A stretch of DNA of 64,000 nt from Firmicutes bacterium UBA1191 (lineage in GTDB: Bacteria > Bacillota > Clostridia > Peptostreptococcales > Anaerovoracaceae): the NCBI GenBank assembly GCA_002310095.1, contig DBYH01000026.1, positions 102,566 through 166,565 of the forward strand, in the 5' to 3' direction. Below the pieces are notes generated by a model, which saw only the letters and a program-made list of their open reading frames with translations, searched no databases and was not told the DNA's origin. Both the position numbers and the translations under genes were made by a program. Positions 44,309-53,194 of the stretch are shown here, one piece after another. The first letter of the stretch is position 1. Each line of letters begins with the position of its first letter.

Positions 44309-45441
44309 AAATCCTGCACACATCCGACTGGCACCTCGGAATGCTTATAAACGGTGTCGATATTTCAGAAGACCAGAGATTCTTTATCGATCAAATCAGG
44401 CAGATCGTGAGAGATGAAGGAATCGATGTTGTGCTGATAGCCGGCGATGTTTTTGACAGGCCGAATGTCAGCGGCGAAACGATAAAACTATATGATGACG
44501 CGGTAACAGGTCTTTGCTCCAGCGATGGTGCAAAGACTGTTGTAATTGCAGGAAATCACGATGGAGCCGAGCGGCTGGCCCAATGCAGCAGGCTCCTGGC
44601 GGATTCCGGCCTTTACATCGCGGGAGCGCTGACCAGGCCTGTGATGAAGGTCGAGTTCGACGACACGGACATTTACATGCTGCCGTGGACGGATACAGCA
44701 AGGGTCAGATATGAGTTTCCGCAGAAGGCCGAAGAGATCACGAACACCGAGTCGGCCCTTAGAGTCATATGCGACTCCATCAGGGAGGACATGGACAGAT
44801 CAAAGCGGAACATTCTGGTCTCACACGCCTTCATAATCAACGCCGAGACATCCGTCAGCGACAAGACCGCGGAGATAGGCTTCGCATCGGCTGTATCGGC
44901 CAATGTGTTCGAAGGATTCGACTATGTAGCTCTTGGTCACATCCATAAGCCTCAGGACATAACGGATACGATCAGATACAGCGGCACGCCGATGCCTTAC
45001 TCATTCGGCAAGGAAGAGACTCAGGAGAAGTCAGTCACCATCATCGACACGGCTGATATGAGCCGGAGGATACTTCCGCTGAAGCTGCTCCATGAGAGAA
45101 ACACCATACGCGGCACCCTTGATGAAGTCATGAAGGGCGACGTTCCGGAGGAAGTCAGGAACGGCTATGTACGCGTCGAACTGACGGACAGATTCCTCGG
45201 AGCGGAGACCATGATGGCGCTCCGGGGAGTATATCCGAACATACTGGAGGGACGCGGCCTCACATACGACGAAGGAGGGGCAAAGGCAACAATGACGGCA
45301 GAAGACCTCAGGCACGCGGGAAGCGACCCTGTGGCCATATTCAGGAGCTTCTGCGTGGATGTGATTGGCATGGAGCCTGATGTAAAACAGACCGAACTGT
45401 TCATGAAAGCCCTTGAAAGTGGAGAGGAGGTGCTGCAATGA
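44305..45441 (+). CDS. sbcD: SbcD, Mre11-type nuclease subunit
   Basis: 378 residues, start in an ATGA overlap with thiZ. Metallophosphoesterase motifs: LHTSDWHLGM, LIAGDVFDRPNV, VIAGNHDGAERL, ILVSHAFI, YVALGHIHKPQ. With SbcC it forms the Mre11-Rad50-type complex that cleaves hairpins and processes DNA ends. Read-through from the TPP-riboswitch promoter is likely; I see no separate promoter close to the start. Confidence 0.96.
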   Translation: MKILHTSDWHLGMLINGVDISEDQRFFIDQIRQIVRDEGIDVVLIAGDVFDRPNVSGETIKLYDDAVTGLCSSDGAKTVVIAGNHDGAERLAQCSRLLADSGLYIAGALTRPVMKVEFDDTDIYMLPWTDTARVRYEFPQKAEEITNTESALRVICDSIREDMDRSKRNILVSHAFIINAETSVSDKTAEIGFASAVSANVFEGFDYVALGHIHKPQDITDTIRYSGTPMPYSFGKEETQEKSVTIIDTADMSRRILPLKLLHERNTIRGTLDEVMKGDVPEEVRNGYVRVELTDRFLGAETMMALRGVYPNILEGRGLTYDEGGAKATMTAEDLRHAGSDPVAIFRSFCVDVIGMEPDVKQTELFMKALESGEEVLQ

Positions 45442-47816
45442 GACCTTTGACACTTGACTTTCAGGCTTTCGGGCCTTACGCGGGAAGAGAACACATAGAT
45501 TTCGCGGACCTTACTACAAAGGGCCTTCTGCTCATTTGCGGCGACACGGGAAGCGGCAAGACCATGATCCTGGACGCCATGACACTGGCTCTCTACGGCA
45601 AGGCCAGCGGAGGTCTGAGAAACGATTTTGCCGCCATGAGATGCAACAGATGCAATCCTGATGACGACACCTTCATCGAGTTCGTCTTTGAGGCCGGCGG
45701 CAATATCTATAAATTCGAGCGCCGTCTAGAGAAGAAGAGAGTAAATCTGTCTGAGAGACAGCAGATCTACAGGATGGATGAAGAGGGCAGGTTCGAGCCG
45801 ATAAGAGAGAAACTCAACAAGAGCGACATGCCGGCAATCGCGGAGCAGCTTATCGGACTGAATTACGACCAGTTCACTCAGGTAATAATACTGCCTCAGG
45901 GCAAGTTCGAGCAGTTTCTGGAGTCTGATTCCGGCAAGAAGGGCGAGATCCTGTCCGAGATATTCGGAGCAGGAAGATGGGAGGAAACGGCCAGAAGATA
46001 TCATGATCTTGTAAAGGCCGAATTCGACGCCCTCACTTCGAAGAAGGAAAAAGTTGAAAACCTGCTCGGCGGCGAAGGCTGCGCGGACCTGGACGGACTT
46101 AAGCAGAAGACCGAGGATACAGAGAAGAGACTGGCGGAACTGAACGAGGAGTTCAGGAAGGCCGATTACGACAGCAGACGAAGCAGACTCATGGCTGACA
46201 GAGAGGCGGCGGGAAAGCTTAATGAACTGAGAAGAACCCTCGAAGGCCGCCGTAAAGACGGGAAAAGGGCCGAAGAAGCCCTTAAGGAGCGTGAGAAGGG
46301 CCATGAGGAGGCCGAAAACCGCCTCAAAGAGCACAAATCAGGCGAAGGGTACAAGGATGCCTCCATTAAGGAAAAAGCCGCTCTGGAAGGGAAAAAAGAG
46401 ATTTACGCCAATATAGACAGAGTCCAGACTGAATTCGATGAGACTGACAGACAGTGGCGTAAGGCAAGTTCCGCGGCTGAAGAGGCAGACAGATCCCTTG
46501 AGCGCGCCAAGAAGAAAGAAGACGAGGCTCTCCTGGCCTACAATGAGGCGGACAGGCAGCACAAAGAAGTGCTTGATGCCTTTGCGAGAGGAGCGGCGGG
46601 TAGACTTGCCGCCGACCTGAAGGAAGGGGAGGAATGTCCTGTATGCGGAAGCACACACCATCCGAAGCCGGCCGAAGCAGGCAAAGACGCCGTGAGCAGC
46701 GCACAGGTGGATGAAAAGTACGCGAATCTGCAGAAAAAGCGCAAAGGCTGGGAGGATTCCCAGAAGAGCAGGGAGGAAGCCCAGAAAGCCGCAGATCTGG
46801 CTAAAGAGGCGCGCATGGAGGCCGAGAAGGTCAGGGCAGCAGCCGAAAAGTCTCTGAATGACAGCAAGTCGGGCATGATAGAGGGCATCGACAGCCTGAA
46901 AGACCTGACGAAGCGGATAGATAAGATAGATAAGGGCATCGCGGAATACGACAGAAAACTGGCCGAGTATACAGAGGCCGCGGAAAAGAGCATGATCAGC
47001 CTGACCGAAGGGCGTACAGCCGCGAAGAATGCCTCGGATGAGGTCGCGAAGGCGGAGGCTGAGCTGGAAAAAGCCCGCAGGAGCCTTATCGAAGAGGCCG
47101 GAAGGAAAGAAGAACCGGATATTTCACTAATAGATAAAGAACTGTCCGGCATAGAAGACGAAATAGCCGCCTTCCAGAGGCAGCAGGGCAGAATGAGCGA
47201 AAACATAAGCAGGCTGAAGGAACTTCACGCCAGTCTCACAGGGGACTGGGAAGAGTACAGCTCAATGATATCCGACGCTGAGGATGCCCTTGCCTTTGCC
47301 AGACAGCTCAGAGGTGACAGCAGCATAGGTTTGAAGAGATACGTGCTCGGTATAATGTTCGACCAGGTGGTCTATGCGGCCAACGAGATGCTGGCCAAGG
47401 TGCACGGAGGAAGGTACTCTCTTATACGGTCAGAGGACAGCCTCGGCGGCTCCAGGAAGAAGGGGCTTGATCTGGCGGTCATTGACAGCTTCAGCGATTC
47501 GGACGCGCAGAGATCGGCGGCGTCCCTGTCCGGAGGCGAGAAGTTCCTCGTTTCACTGGCACTGTCAATCGGACTGTCGACCATAGCCAGAACAGACGGA
47601 ATCAGTATAGACGCCATGTTCATCGATGAAGGCTTCGGGTCCCTGGACGAGAGCTCCATAGGCGACGCCCTGGAGGTACTCGAGAGCATACGGGGAGGGG
47701 CGGACAGCTTCGTGGGGATAATCTCCCACGTCCAGATACTGCGTGACAGCATACCGTCCAAGCTGATAGTTCACAAGAACCGAAGGTCCAGCACAATCGA
47801 ATACACAATGGGATAG
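45438..47816 (+). CDS. sbcC: SbcC, Rad50-type ATPase subunit
   Basis: 792 residues, start in an ATGA overlap with sbcD. N-terminal FGPYAGREHIDFADL and Walker A ICGDTGSGKTMILDAMTLAL; long coiled coils; zinc hook CPVCGSTHHP near residue 401; signature SLSGGEKFLVSLALSIGLS and Walker B AMFIDEGFGSLDESS. The coiled-coil arms are short: many SbcC proteins exceed 1000 residues, so the arms here would be clearly shorter. Otherwise a complete enzyme. Confidence 0.96.
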   Translation: MRPLTLDFQAFGPYAGREHIDFADLTTKGLLLICGDTGSGKTMILDAMTLALYGKASGGLRNDFAAMRCNRCNPDDDTFIEFVFEAGGNIYKFERRLEKKRVNLSERQQIYRMDEEGRFEPIREKLNKSDMPAIAEQLIGLNYDQFTQVIILPQGKFEQFLESDSGKKGEILSEIFGAGRWEETARRYHDLVKAEFDALTSKKEKVENLLGGEGCADLDGLKQKTEDTEKRLAELNEEFRKADYDSRRSRLMADREAAGKLNELRRTLEGRRKDGKRAEEALKEREKGHEEAENRLKEHKSGEGYKDASIKEKAALEGKKEIYANIDRVQTEFDETDRQWRKASSAAEEADRSLERAKKKEDEALLAYNEADRQHKEVLDAFARGAAGRLAADLKEGEECPVCGSTHHPKPAEAGKDAVSSAQVDEKYANLQKKRKGWEDSQKSREEAQKAADLAKEARMEAEKVRAAAEKSLNDSKSGMIEGIDSLKDLTKRIDKIDKGIAEYDRKLAEYTEAAEKSMISLTEGRTAAKNASDEVAKAEAELEKARRSLIEEAGRKEEPDISLIDKELSGIEDEIAAFQRQQGRMSENISRLKELHASLTGDWEEYSSMISDAEDALAFARQLRGDSSIGLKRYVLGIMFDQVVYAANEMLAKVHGGRYSLIRSEDSLGGSRKKGLDLAVIDSFSDSDAQRSAASLSGGEKFLVSLALSIGLSTIARTDGISIDAMFIDEGFGSLDESSIGDALEVLESIRGGADSFVGIISHVQILRDSIPSKLIVHKNRRSSTIEYTMG

Positions 47817-47820
47817 ATAG

Positions 47821-47856
47821 TTAAGCCACACATGCACCAAATAATGTGTGGCTTAA
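47821..47856 (+). terminator. Hairpin after sbcC, probable weak terminator
   Basis: Perfect 13-bp stem (TTAAGCCACACAT and its complement) around GCACCAAATA, but followed by TAATTATATATA rather than a T run. Confidence 0.55.
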
Positions 47857-47886
47857 TAATTATATATACAAATTGTTGTGGTGTTG

Positions 47887-47895
47887 TGCTATACT
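47887..47895 (+). promoter_or_regulatory. Extended -10 promoter of uppP
   Basis: TGC-TATACT, 33 bases before the ATG. Confidence 0.5.
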
Positions 47896-47928
47896 ATATC
47901 CTGTATAAGAATGGAATCGAGGCAATAA

Positions 47929-48765
47929 ATGACTTACTTACAGGCAGCAATATTAGGCATTGTTCAGGGACTCGCGGAGTTTCTGCCCATAAGCAGCAGC
48001 GGGCATCTGGCACTTTTACAGTACTTTTTTGGCGTTGAGTCTGACAGCGTGCTCTTGTTTACCGTGCTCATGCACGTAGGCACGCTGGTTTCGGTATTCA
48101 TAATATACCGGAAGGATATCTGGGCGCTCATTAAGGAACTGATAGCGACAATAAAGGATCTGTGCACCGGAAAGGGACTAAGGATAAACTCAAGCCCGAC
48201 GAGGCGCATGGGCTTCATGATAATAGTGGCGACCATACCTACGGCGATAATAGGCCTTCTGTTCGAGGATCTCTTCGAGGGACTCTATTCGTCAATTGTT
48301 TCAATCGCCATAGGTCTCATTTTCACGGGTTGCATACTTCTCGTGGCTGAGAGGATGGGCAAAAGCAACAAAGGCCCTATGGAGATGAAGTGGAGACACG
48401 CCATATTCATCGGATGCATGCAGGGCATAGCGATCTGTCCGGGCGTATCCAGGTCGGGTTCGACTCTGTTTGGAGGACTCATTGCCGGACTTAAGAGGGA
48501 ATTCGCTGTTGAATTCGCGTTCCTGATCTCGATCCCGTCGATTCTTGGTTCCGTCATACTTGAGGCGCCGGACGCCTTTGAGGGCGGAGCGGACGCGTCC
48601 ATGATCGGACCGATGATCGTCGGCGTAGTACTGGCGGCAATATCGGGAATAATCGCCATCAAGGCGATGATCAAAGTAGTCTCAAGCAAGAGACTCGTCG
48701 GTTTTTCAGTATACGTATGGCTCGTCGCGGCGGCCGTACTCGCATACTCACTTGTAACTATGTAG
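47929..48765 (+). CDS. uppP: Undecaprenyl-diphosphatase
   Basis: 278 residues, polytopic. Family motifs ILGIVQGLAEFLPISSSGHLA (first conserved Glu-rich/Ser-rich segment) and GVSRSGSTLFGGLIAGLKRE (catalytic PGxSRSG-type) are both intact. It recycles the lipid carrier of cell-wall synthesis and confers some bacitracin resistance. Fifteen bases upstream of ftsK. Confidence 0.96.
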   Translation: MTYLQAAILGIVQGLAEFLPISSSGHLALLQYFFGVESDSVLLFTVLMHVGTLVSVFIIYRKDIWALIKELIATIKDLCTGKGLRINSSPTRRMGFMIIVATIPTAIIGLLFEDLFEGLYSSIVSIAIGLIFTGCILLVAERMGKSNKGPMEMKWRHAIFIGCMQGIAICPGVSRSGSTLFGGLIAGLKREFAVEFAFLISIPSILGSVILEAPDAFEGGADASMIGPMIVGVVLAAISGIIAIKAMIKVVSSKRLVGFSVYVWLVAAAVLAYSLVTM

Positions 48766-48779
48766 GATAAGAGGTAATA

Positions 48780-51233
48780 ATGGCAGAAAAGAAAAGGGGT
48801 CCGGGAAGACCACCCGGAAGCAAAAACAAAAAATCATCAGGCAGCTCTTCAAAGAAGAAGACTGAAGCATCACCTGCTGTTCAGAAGGCAGTAGAGAAGA
48901 TGGAGATGAGACTCGAGGCCAAGGCCCAGCTCAAGGACGAGATACTCGGAATAATCGTCGTGGCTCTCGGCGTATTTCTCATTGTCGCTCTCCAGACCAG
49001 CGCGGCCGGTATGGTCGGCGAAGCCATAAGCAAGGCCCTTAAGGGCGTTTTCGGATTCGTAGCGTTCTTCCTGCCGTACTACTTCATTGTCTACGGCGTA
49101 CTGCTGTTCCTGAAGAAAACCATTCACATAGGAATCAAGTCGCTGATCTACCTGGTGGTAATCTATCTGGCCATTGACCTGGTCAACGCGGCCAGATTCA
49201 TGGACAAGATCGCCGCAGGCGGTTCCTGGGGCGGTTTTTCCAAGTGCTTCAACGACGGTGTCGCCCTCAACGGAGGCGGCGTATTCGGCATGGGTGTCGG
49301 AGGCCTGATCACGCACTTTCTGGGAGTCGCAGGGCTCTACATCGTCGCCATAGCGATAATCTTCGTATTCCTGCTTTTGCTTGTCAATACTCCGGTCGCA
49401 AGATTCTTCGAAGGCTTCAAGGTGCGCAGGACGCGCCGTCAGCTTGAGAGAGAAGAGAAGGCCAAGGAGCGCGAACGCCTCAGGGCCGAGGAACAGGAAG
49501 CTCTTGAAATGAGCGCAGGCAGACTGATGACGCCGGAAATGACCGACGGCCAGAAGAAGATAATGGGATACATGGCCGAGGATCCGTCAGGCAAGACTGA
49601 AGTAAAGAAGGGACCGGGAGCCAGACCGAAGAAGAGCAAGGGGCCTGAGATCATCGGAGCGGGCGCTGAAACGCCTCAGGAGATTCCTGAACCCGCTAAG
49701 AAGATGACCAAGACCGAGGCCGCAAACAGCAGGCTTGAGAGCTCGGATTTCATTCCTTCGGAAAACTACGCGGATTACGAGTATCCGCCGATAGATCTTC
49801 TGAAAAAGTCGCCGAAATCCAAGGCTCTGGCCAGCGAGAGCGAACTCAGATATAAGGCCCAGCTCCTGGAGGACACCCTCGACAGCTTCGGAATTAACGC
49901 CACTGTCACCAACGTCGTTCAGGGACCGACTGTCACAAGGTATGAGGTCCATCCTGAAAGCGGCGTCAAAGTTTCAAGAATAAAGAATCTGAACGACGAC
50001 ATCGCCCTGAACATGAAGGCCAAGAGCATCCGTATTGAGGCCCCGATCCCGGGCAAGGACGCTGTGGGCATAGAAATAGAAAACGCTAAATCGAACATTG
50101 TAACAATACGTGAAATAATAGAATCAGACGAGTTCCAGAACTCCGAATCGAAGGTCACTTTCGCCGTCGGAAAGGACATCGGCGGCAAGGCCATCGTCGC
50201 TGACATGGTCAAGATGCCGCATCTGCTCATCGCCGGCGCCACAGGTTCCGGAAAATCGGTGTGCATAAACAGCATCATCGCCAGCATCCTCTACAAGGCC
50301 CGTCCTGACGAGGTCAAGCTGGTGCTCATCGACCCGAAGATGGTCGAGTTGTCAAATTACAATGGCATTCCGCATCTTCTTATCCCTGTAGTTACGGATG
50401 CCGCAAAGGCAGCCGCGGCACTTAACTGGGCCGTCGGCGAGATGGACGAGCGCTACAAGAGGTTCGCGGAGAACGGCGTAAGGGACTTCAAGGGGTTCAA
50501 CAGACTCAAGGCGAAGCAGAAGAATTCGGTAAGAAACGGCGAGGTAGACGGACCTTTGCCGCAGGTGGTGATAATAATCGACGAACTGGCCGATCTGATG
50601 ATGGTATCATCGTCACAGGTCGAGGATTCCATCTGCAGACTGGCGCAGAAGGCGAGAGCCGCAGGCATGCATCTCATAGTCGCGACCCAGAGACCTTCCG
50701 TGAACATTATCACGGGTACTATTAAGGCGAACATACCGTCGCGTATTGCCTTTGCGGTAACTTCACAGGTCGACTCCAGGACCATCCTGGACGGAGTCGG
50801 CGCGGAGAAGCTGGTGGGCAACGGCGACATGCTGTTCGCGCCGCTGGGAAGCACCAAGCCGACGAGAATACAGGGAACGTTCATTTCCGACGAGGAAGTG
50901 AAGAAACTCATACAGTACACCCAGCAGCAGGGTGAGGTGGACGAAGCCGCCGAGGCCGATGTGCTCGATACCATCGAGAGAGCGAACATGCCTGACGCTG
51001 AGAAGGCGAGCAGGGATGACGGCGACGAGCTTCTGGCCGACGCCATTGAACTGGTCGTGGACCAGGGCGCGGCGTCCGTATCGATGCTGCAGAGAAGGTT
51101 CAGGATAGGTTACAACAGGGCCGCGCGAATCATTGACATGATGGAAGACAGACAGATCGTCGGACCTCCTGACGGCAGCAGACCGCGACAGGTCCTCATT
51201 TCCAGAGCCGACCTGGACAACATGAAGGAATGA
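48780..51233 (+). CDS. ftsK: FtsK/SpoIIIE DNA translocase with N-terminal AT-hook-like motif
   Basis: 817 residues. The first 40 residues are basic and contain KRGPGRPPGSKNKK (GRP core at 9-11), an AT-hook-like sequence. Four membrane helices lie between about 55 and 205, then a charged linker. The motor has Walker A GATGSGKSVCINSI near 485, Walker B VIIIDELADLMM and ATQRPSVNIITG. The winged-helix gamma domain ends the protein (AASVSMLQRRFRIGYNRAARII). It pumps DNA at division or sporulation. The stop overlaps rimO (ATGA). Confidence 0.96.
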   Translation: MAEKKRGPGRPPGSKNKKSSGSSSKKKTEASPAVQKAVEKMEMRLEAKAQLKDEILGIIVVALGVFLIVALQTSAAGMVGEAISKALKGVFGFVAFFLPYYFIVYGVLLFLKKTIHIGIKSLIYLVVIYLAIDLVNAARFMDKIAAGGSWGGFSKCFNDGVALNGGGVFGMGVGGLITHFLGVAGLYIVAIAIIFVFLLLLVNTPVARFFEGFKVRRTRRQLEREEKAKERERLRAEEQEALEMSAGRLMTPEMTDGQKKIMGYMAEDPSGKTEVKKGPGARPKKSKGPEIIGAGAETPQEIPEPAKKMTKTEAANSRLESSDFIPSENYADYEYPPIDLLKKSPKSKALASESELRYKAQLLEDTLDSFGINATVTNVVQGPTVTRYEVHPESGVKVSRIKNLNDDIALNMKAKSIRIEAPIPGKDAVGIEIENAKSNIVTIREIIESDEFQNSESKVTFAVGKDIGGKAIVADMVKMPHLLIAGATGSGKSVCINSIIASILYKARPDEVKLVLIDPKMVELSNYNGIPHLLIPVVTDAAKAAAALNWAVGEMDERYKRFAENGVRDFKGFNRLKAKQKNSVRNGEVDGPLPQVVIIIDELADLMMVSSSQVEDSICRLAQKARAAGMHLIVATQRPSVNIITGTIKANIPSRIAFAVTSQVDSRTILDGVGAEKLVGNGDMLFAPLGSTKPTRIQGTFISDEEVKKLIQYTQQQGEVDEAAEADVLDTIERANMPDAEKASRDDGDELLADAIELVVDQGAASVSMLQRRFRIGYNRAARIIDMMEDRQIVGPPDGSRPRQVLISRADLDNMKE

Positions 51234-52585
51234 AGTACACCAGACTATACATAGAAACACTTGGATGCCCGAAGAATTTCAACGATTCAGAGGGCATCGG
51301 AGGCATATGGGAGAAAGCAGGAGGCACCGTCGTGGCGAGTCCGGAGGAGGCCGAGGTGGTTCTGGTGAACACCTGCGGCTTCATCAATGACGCTAAGGTC
51401 GAGTCCATAGACGCGATTTTTGACATGACTAGACTGCCTTCGAAGCCGAAACTGGTCGTAAGCGGCTGCCTGACGCAGCGCTACGGGCCTCAGCTGGCCG
51501 AGGAGATCCCGGAGATCGACTACATTCTGGGAGTTAACGACTACGAGAAACTGCCGGACATATTCGAAAGCGACGTGAAGATGTACAGAAGCGACGCTCC
51601 CGAGTGCTTCAACGAATTCAGCAGCAGAAGGCTTCCTGACACCCATTATTCGGCGACACTGCGCGTGGCCGAGGGATGCAGCAACTGCTGCGCCTACTGC
51701 GTTATTCCGCAGATCAGAGGCCCGTACAGGAGCAGGCCAATGGAGAACATCCTGGAGGAGGCAGAATATCTGGCAAAGGCAGGAGTGCGTGAGCTGATCC
51801 TAATCGCCCAGGACCTGACAGAGTACGGCCGCGACCTCTACGGAAAACTCTGTCTGCCGGAGCTTTTGAGGAAGCTCTGCCGCATCGGAGGGGACGATCC
51901 TGAGGCCGGATTCCGCTGGATAAGGCTTATGTACTGCTACGAGGATAAGATAACGGATGAACTTATCGAGGTCATGGCCTCAGAGGAGCGCATCTGCAAG
52001 TACATCGACATACCGCTCCAGCACGTGTCAGACAACGTTCTGGAGGCAATGAGGCGTCGTTCCACGTCGGAATCCATCAGAACCACCATCAGGAAGCTCA
52101 GGGAAGCGATTCCTGACATGCACATAAGGACGACTTTCATCACCGGATTCCCGGGTGAGAGCGAGGAAGACTTCGAAGAGCTGGCTGATTTTGCAGAAGA
52201 GACAAAGTTTGAAAGGCTTGGAGTCTTCGCCTATTCCCAGGAAGAGGGGACGCCGGCGGGTGAGATGGACTGTCAGATAGACGAAGAAGTCAAAAAAGCC
52301 AGAGCCGACGGCATAATGCGGCTCCAGCTGGATATATCGAGAGAACATAACGAAGAAAAGGTCGGAAGGGTCCTTGAGGTGCTCGTGGAGGGCGTCGACG
52401 AGGAAGCGGACGACTATACAGCATATATCGGCAGGAGCGAGTACGACGCGCCGGAGATAGACGGCACAGTCATATTCAGGACTCCTGCGGGAGAGAAACA
52501 TGAGCCCGGAGATTTCGTCTCAGTGCTCATAGAGGACGCTTTTGATTACGACCTCGCGGGAACTGCCGTGAGGGAGAAAGGTTGA
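51230..52585 (+). CDS. rimO: Ribosomal protein S12 methylthiotransferase
   Basis: 451 residues. N-terminal MTTase domain with three cluster cysteines (TLGCPKNFNDSE, VLVNTCGFI, VSGCLTQRYG), radical-SAM CxxxCxxC in EGCSNCCAYCVIPQIRG, and a C-terminal TRAM domain. The TLGCPKN-type start distinguishes RimO from MiaB. It methylthiolates the conserved Asp of S12. Adjacent ftsK and pgsA match the usual Firmicutes order. Confidence 0.95.
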   Translation: MKYTRLYIETLGCPKNFNDSEGIGGIWEKAGGTVVASPEEAEVVLVNTCGFINDAKVESIDAIFDMTRLPSKPKLVVSGCLTQRYGPQLAEEIPEIDYILGVNDYEKLPDIFESDVKMYRSDAPECFNEFSSRRLPDTHYSATLRVAEGCSNCCAYCVIPQIRGPYRSRPMENILEEAEYLAKAGVRELILIAQDLTEYGRDLYGKLCLPELLRKLCRIGGDDPEAGFRWIRLMYCYEDKITDELIEVMASEERICKYIDIPLQHVSDNVLEAMRRRSTSESIRTTIRKLREAIPDMHIRTTFITGFPGESEEDFEELADFAEETKFERLGVFAYSQEEGTPAGEMDCQIDEEVKKARADGIMRLQLDISREHNEEKVGRVLEVLVEGVDEEADDYTAYIGRSEYDAPEIDGTVIFRTPAGEKHEPGDFVSVLIEDAFDYDLAGTAVREKG

Positions 52586-52589
52586 CATT

Positions 52590-53159
52590 ATGGAGAATAA
52601 TGATTTCAAGTACAAAAATCTGCCGAATCAGCTGACAATAGGGCGTGTGTTTGCCATTCCGCTTTTCATTGTTCTGCTGATGATGGGTTTCAGAGTAGCG
52701 GCTACGATAGTATTCATTCTCGCCGCGTTCACGGACATGCTGGACGGCAAGATCGCCCGCAAGTACAATCTGGTGACCAATTTCGGCAAACTCATGGATC
52801 CGCTGGCTGACAAGCTGCTGACCATGTCGGCTTTCATTTGTCTTGTAGGCCTCGGAGACATTCCGGCGTGGATGGTAATAGTGATTCTCGGCCGTGAGTT
52901 CATTATCACAGGCATGAGGCAGGTCGCCGCCGCCGAGGGTATCGTAATAGCGGCGGGATGGTCCGGAAAGATCAAGACAGTATGCCAGATGGTGGCAATT
53001 CCGCTCATCATGCTGAATAACTGGCCTTGCAGTCTGCTTCCGTTCCCATGCCCGCTTGATCAGATCGCCCTGTGGGCGGCTGTTGTCATGACTATCTGGT
53101 CGGGCGCAGAGTACATTATCAAGAACAAACAGGTATTTTCAATGAAGAATAAGAGCTGA
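52590..53159 (+). CDS. pgsA: CDP-diacylglycerol-glycerol-3-phosphate 3-phosphatidyltransferase
   Basis: 189 residues with about five membrane segments. CDP-alcohol phosphatidyltransferase motif DMLDGKIARKYNLVTNFGKL then MDPLADK gives the D-x2-DG-x2-AR-x8-G-x3-D-x3-D pattern. LPNQLTIGRVFAIP at the start is typical of PgsA. Makes phosphatidylglycerol phosphate. Four bases after rimO. Confidence 0.95.
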   Translation: MENNDFKYKNLPNQLTIGRVFAIPLFIVLLMMGFRVAATIVFILAAFTDMLDGKIARKYNLVTNFGKLMDPLADKLLTMSAFICLVGLGDIPAWMVIVILGREFIITGMRQVAAAEGIVIAAGWSGKIKTVCQMVAIPLIMLNNWPCSLLPFPCPLDQIALWAAVVMTIWSGAEYIIKNKQVFSMKNKS

Positions 53160-53166
53160 GGCGGAT

Positions 53167-53177
53167 TGCCTTTGCAT
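53167..53177 (+). repeat. Short dispersed motif TGCCTTTGCAT
   Basis: Eight bases after the pgsA stop; identical to the copy at 62258. Confidence 0.4.
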
Positions 53178-53194
53178 CGAGAGGTTTATAGTAG

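Noticed and set aside
47821..47856. Attachment site or IS end suspected from a 13-bp perfect inverted repeat
   Set aside because: No transposase, no direct repeats and conserved genes on both sides; a hairpin after sbcC explains it better.
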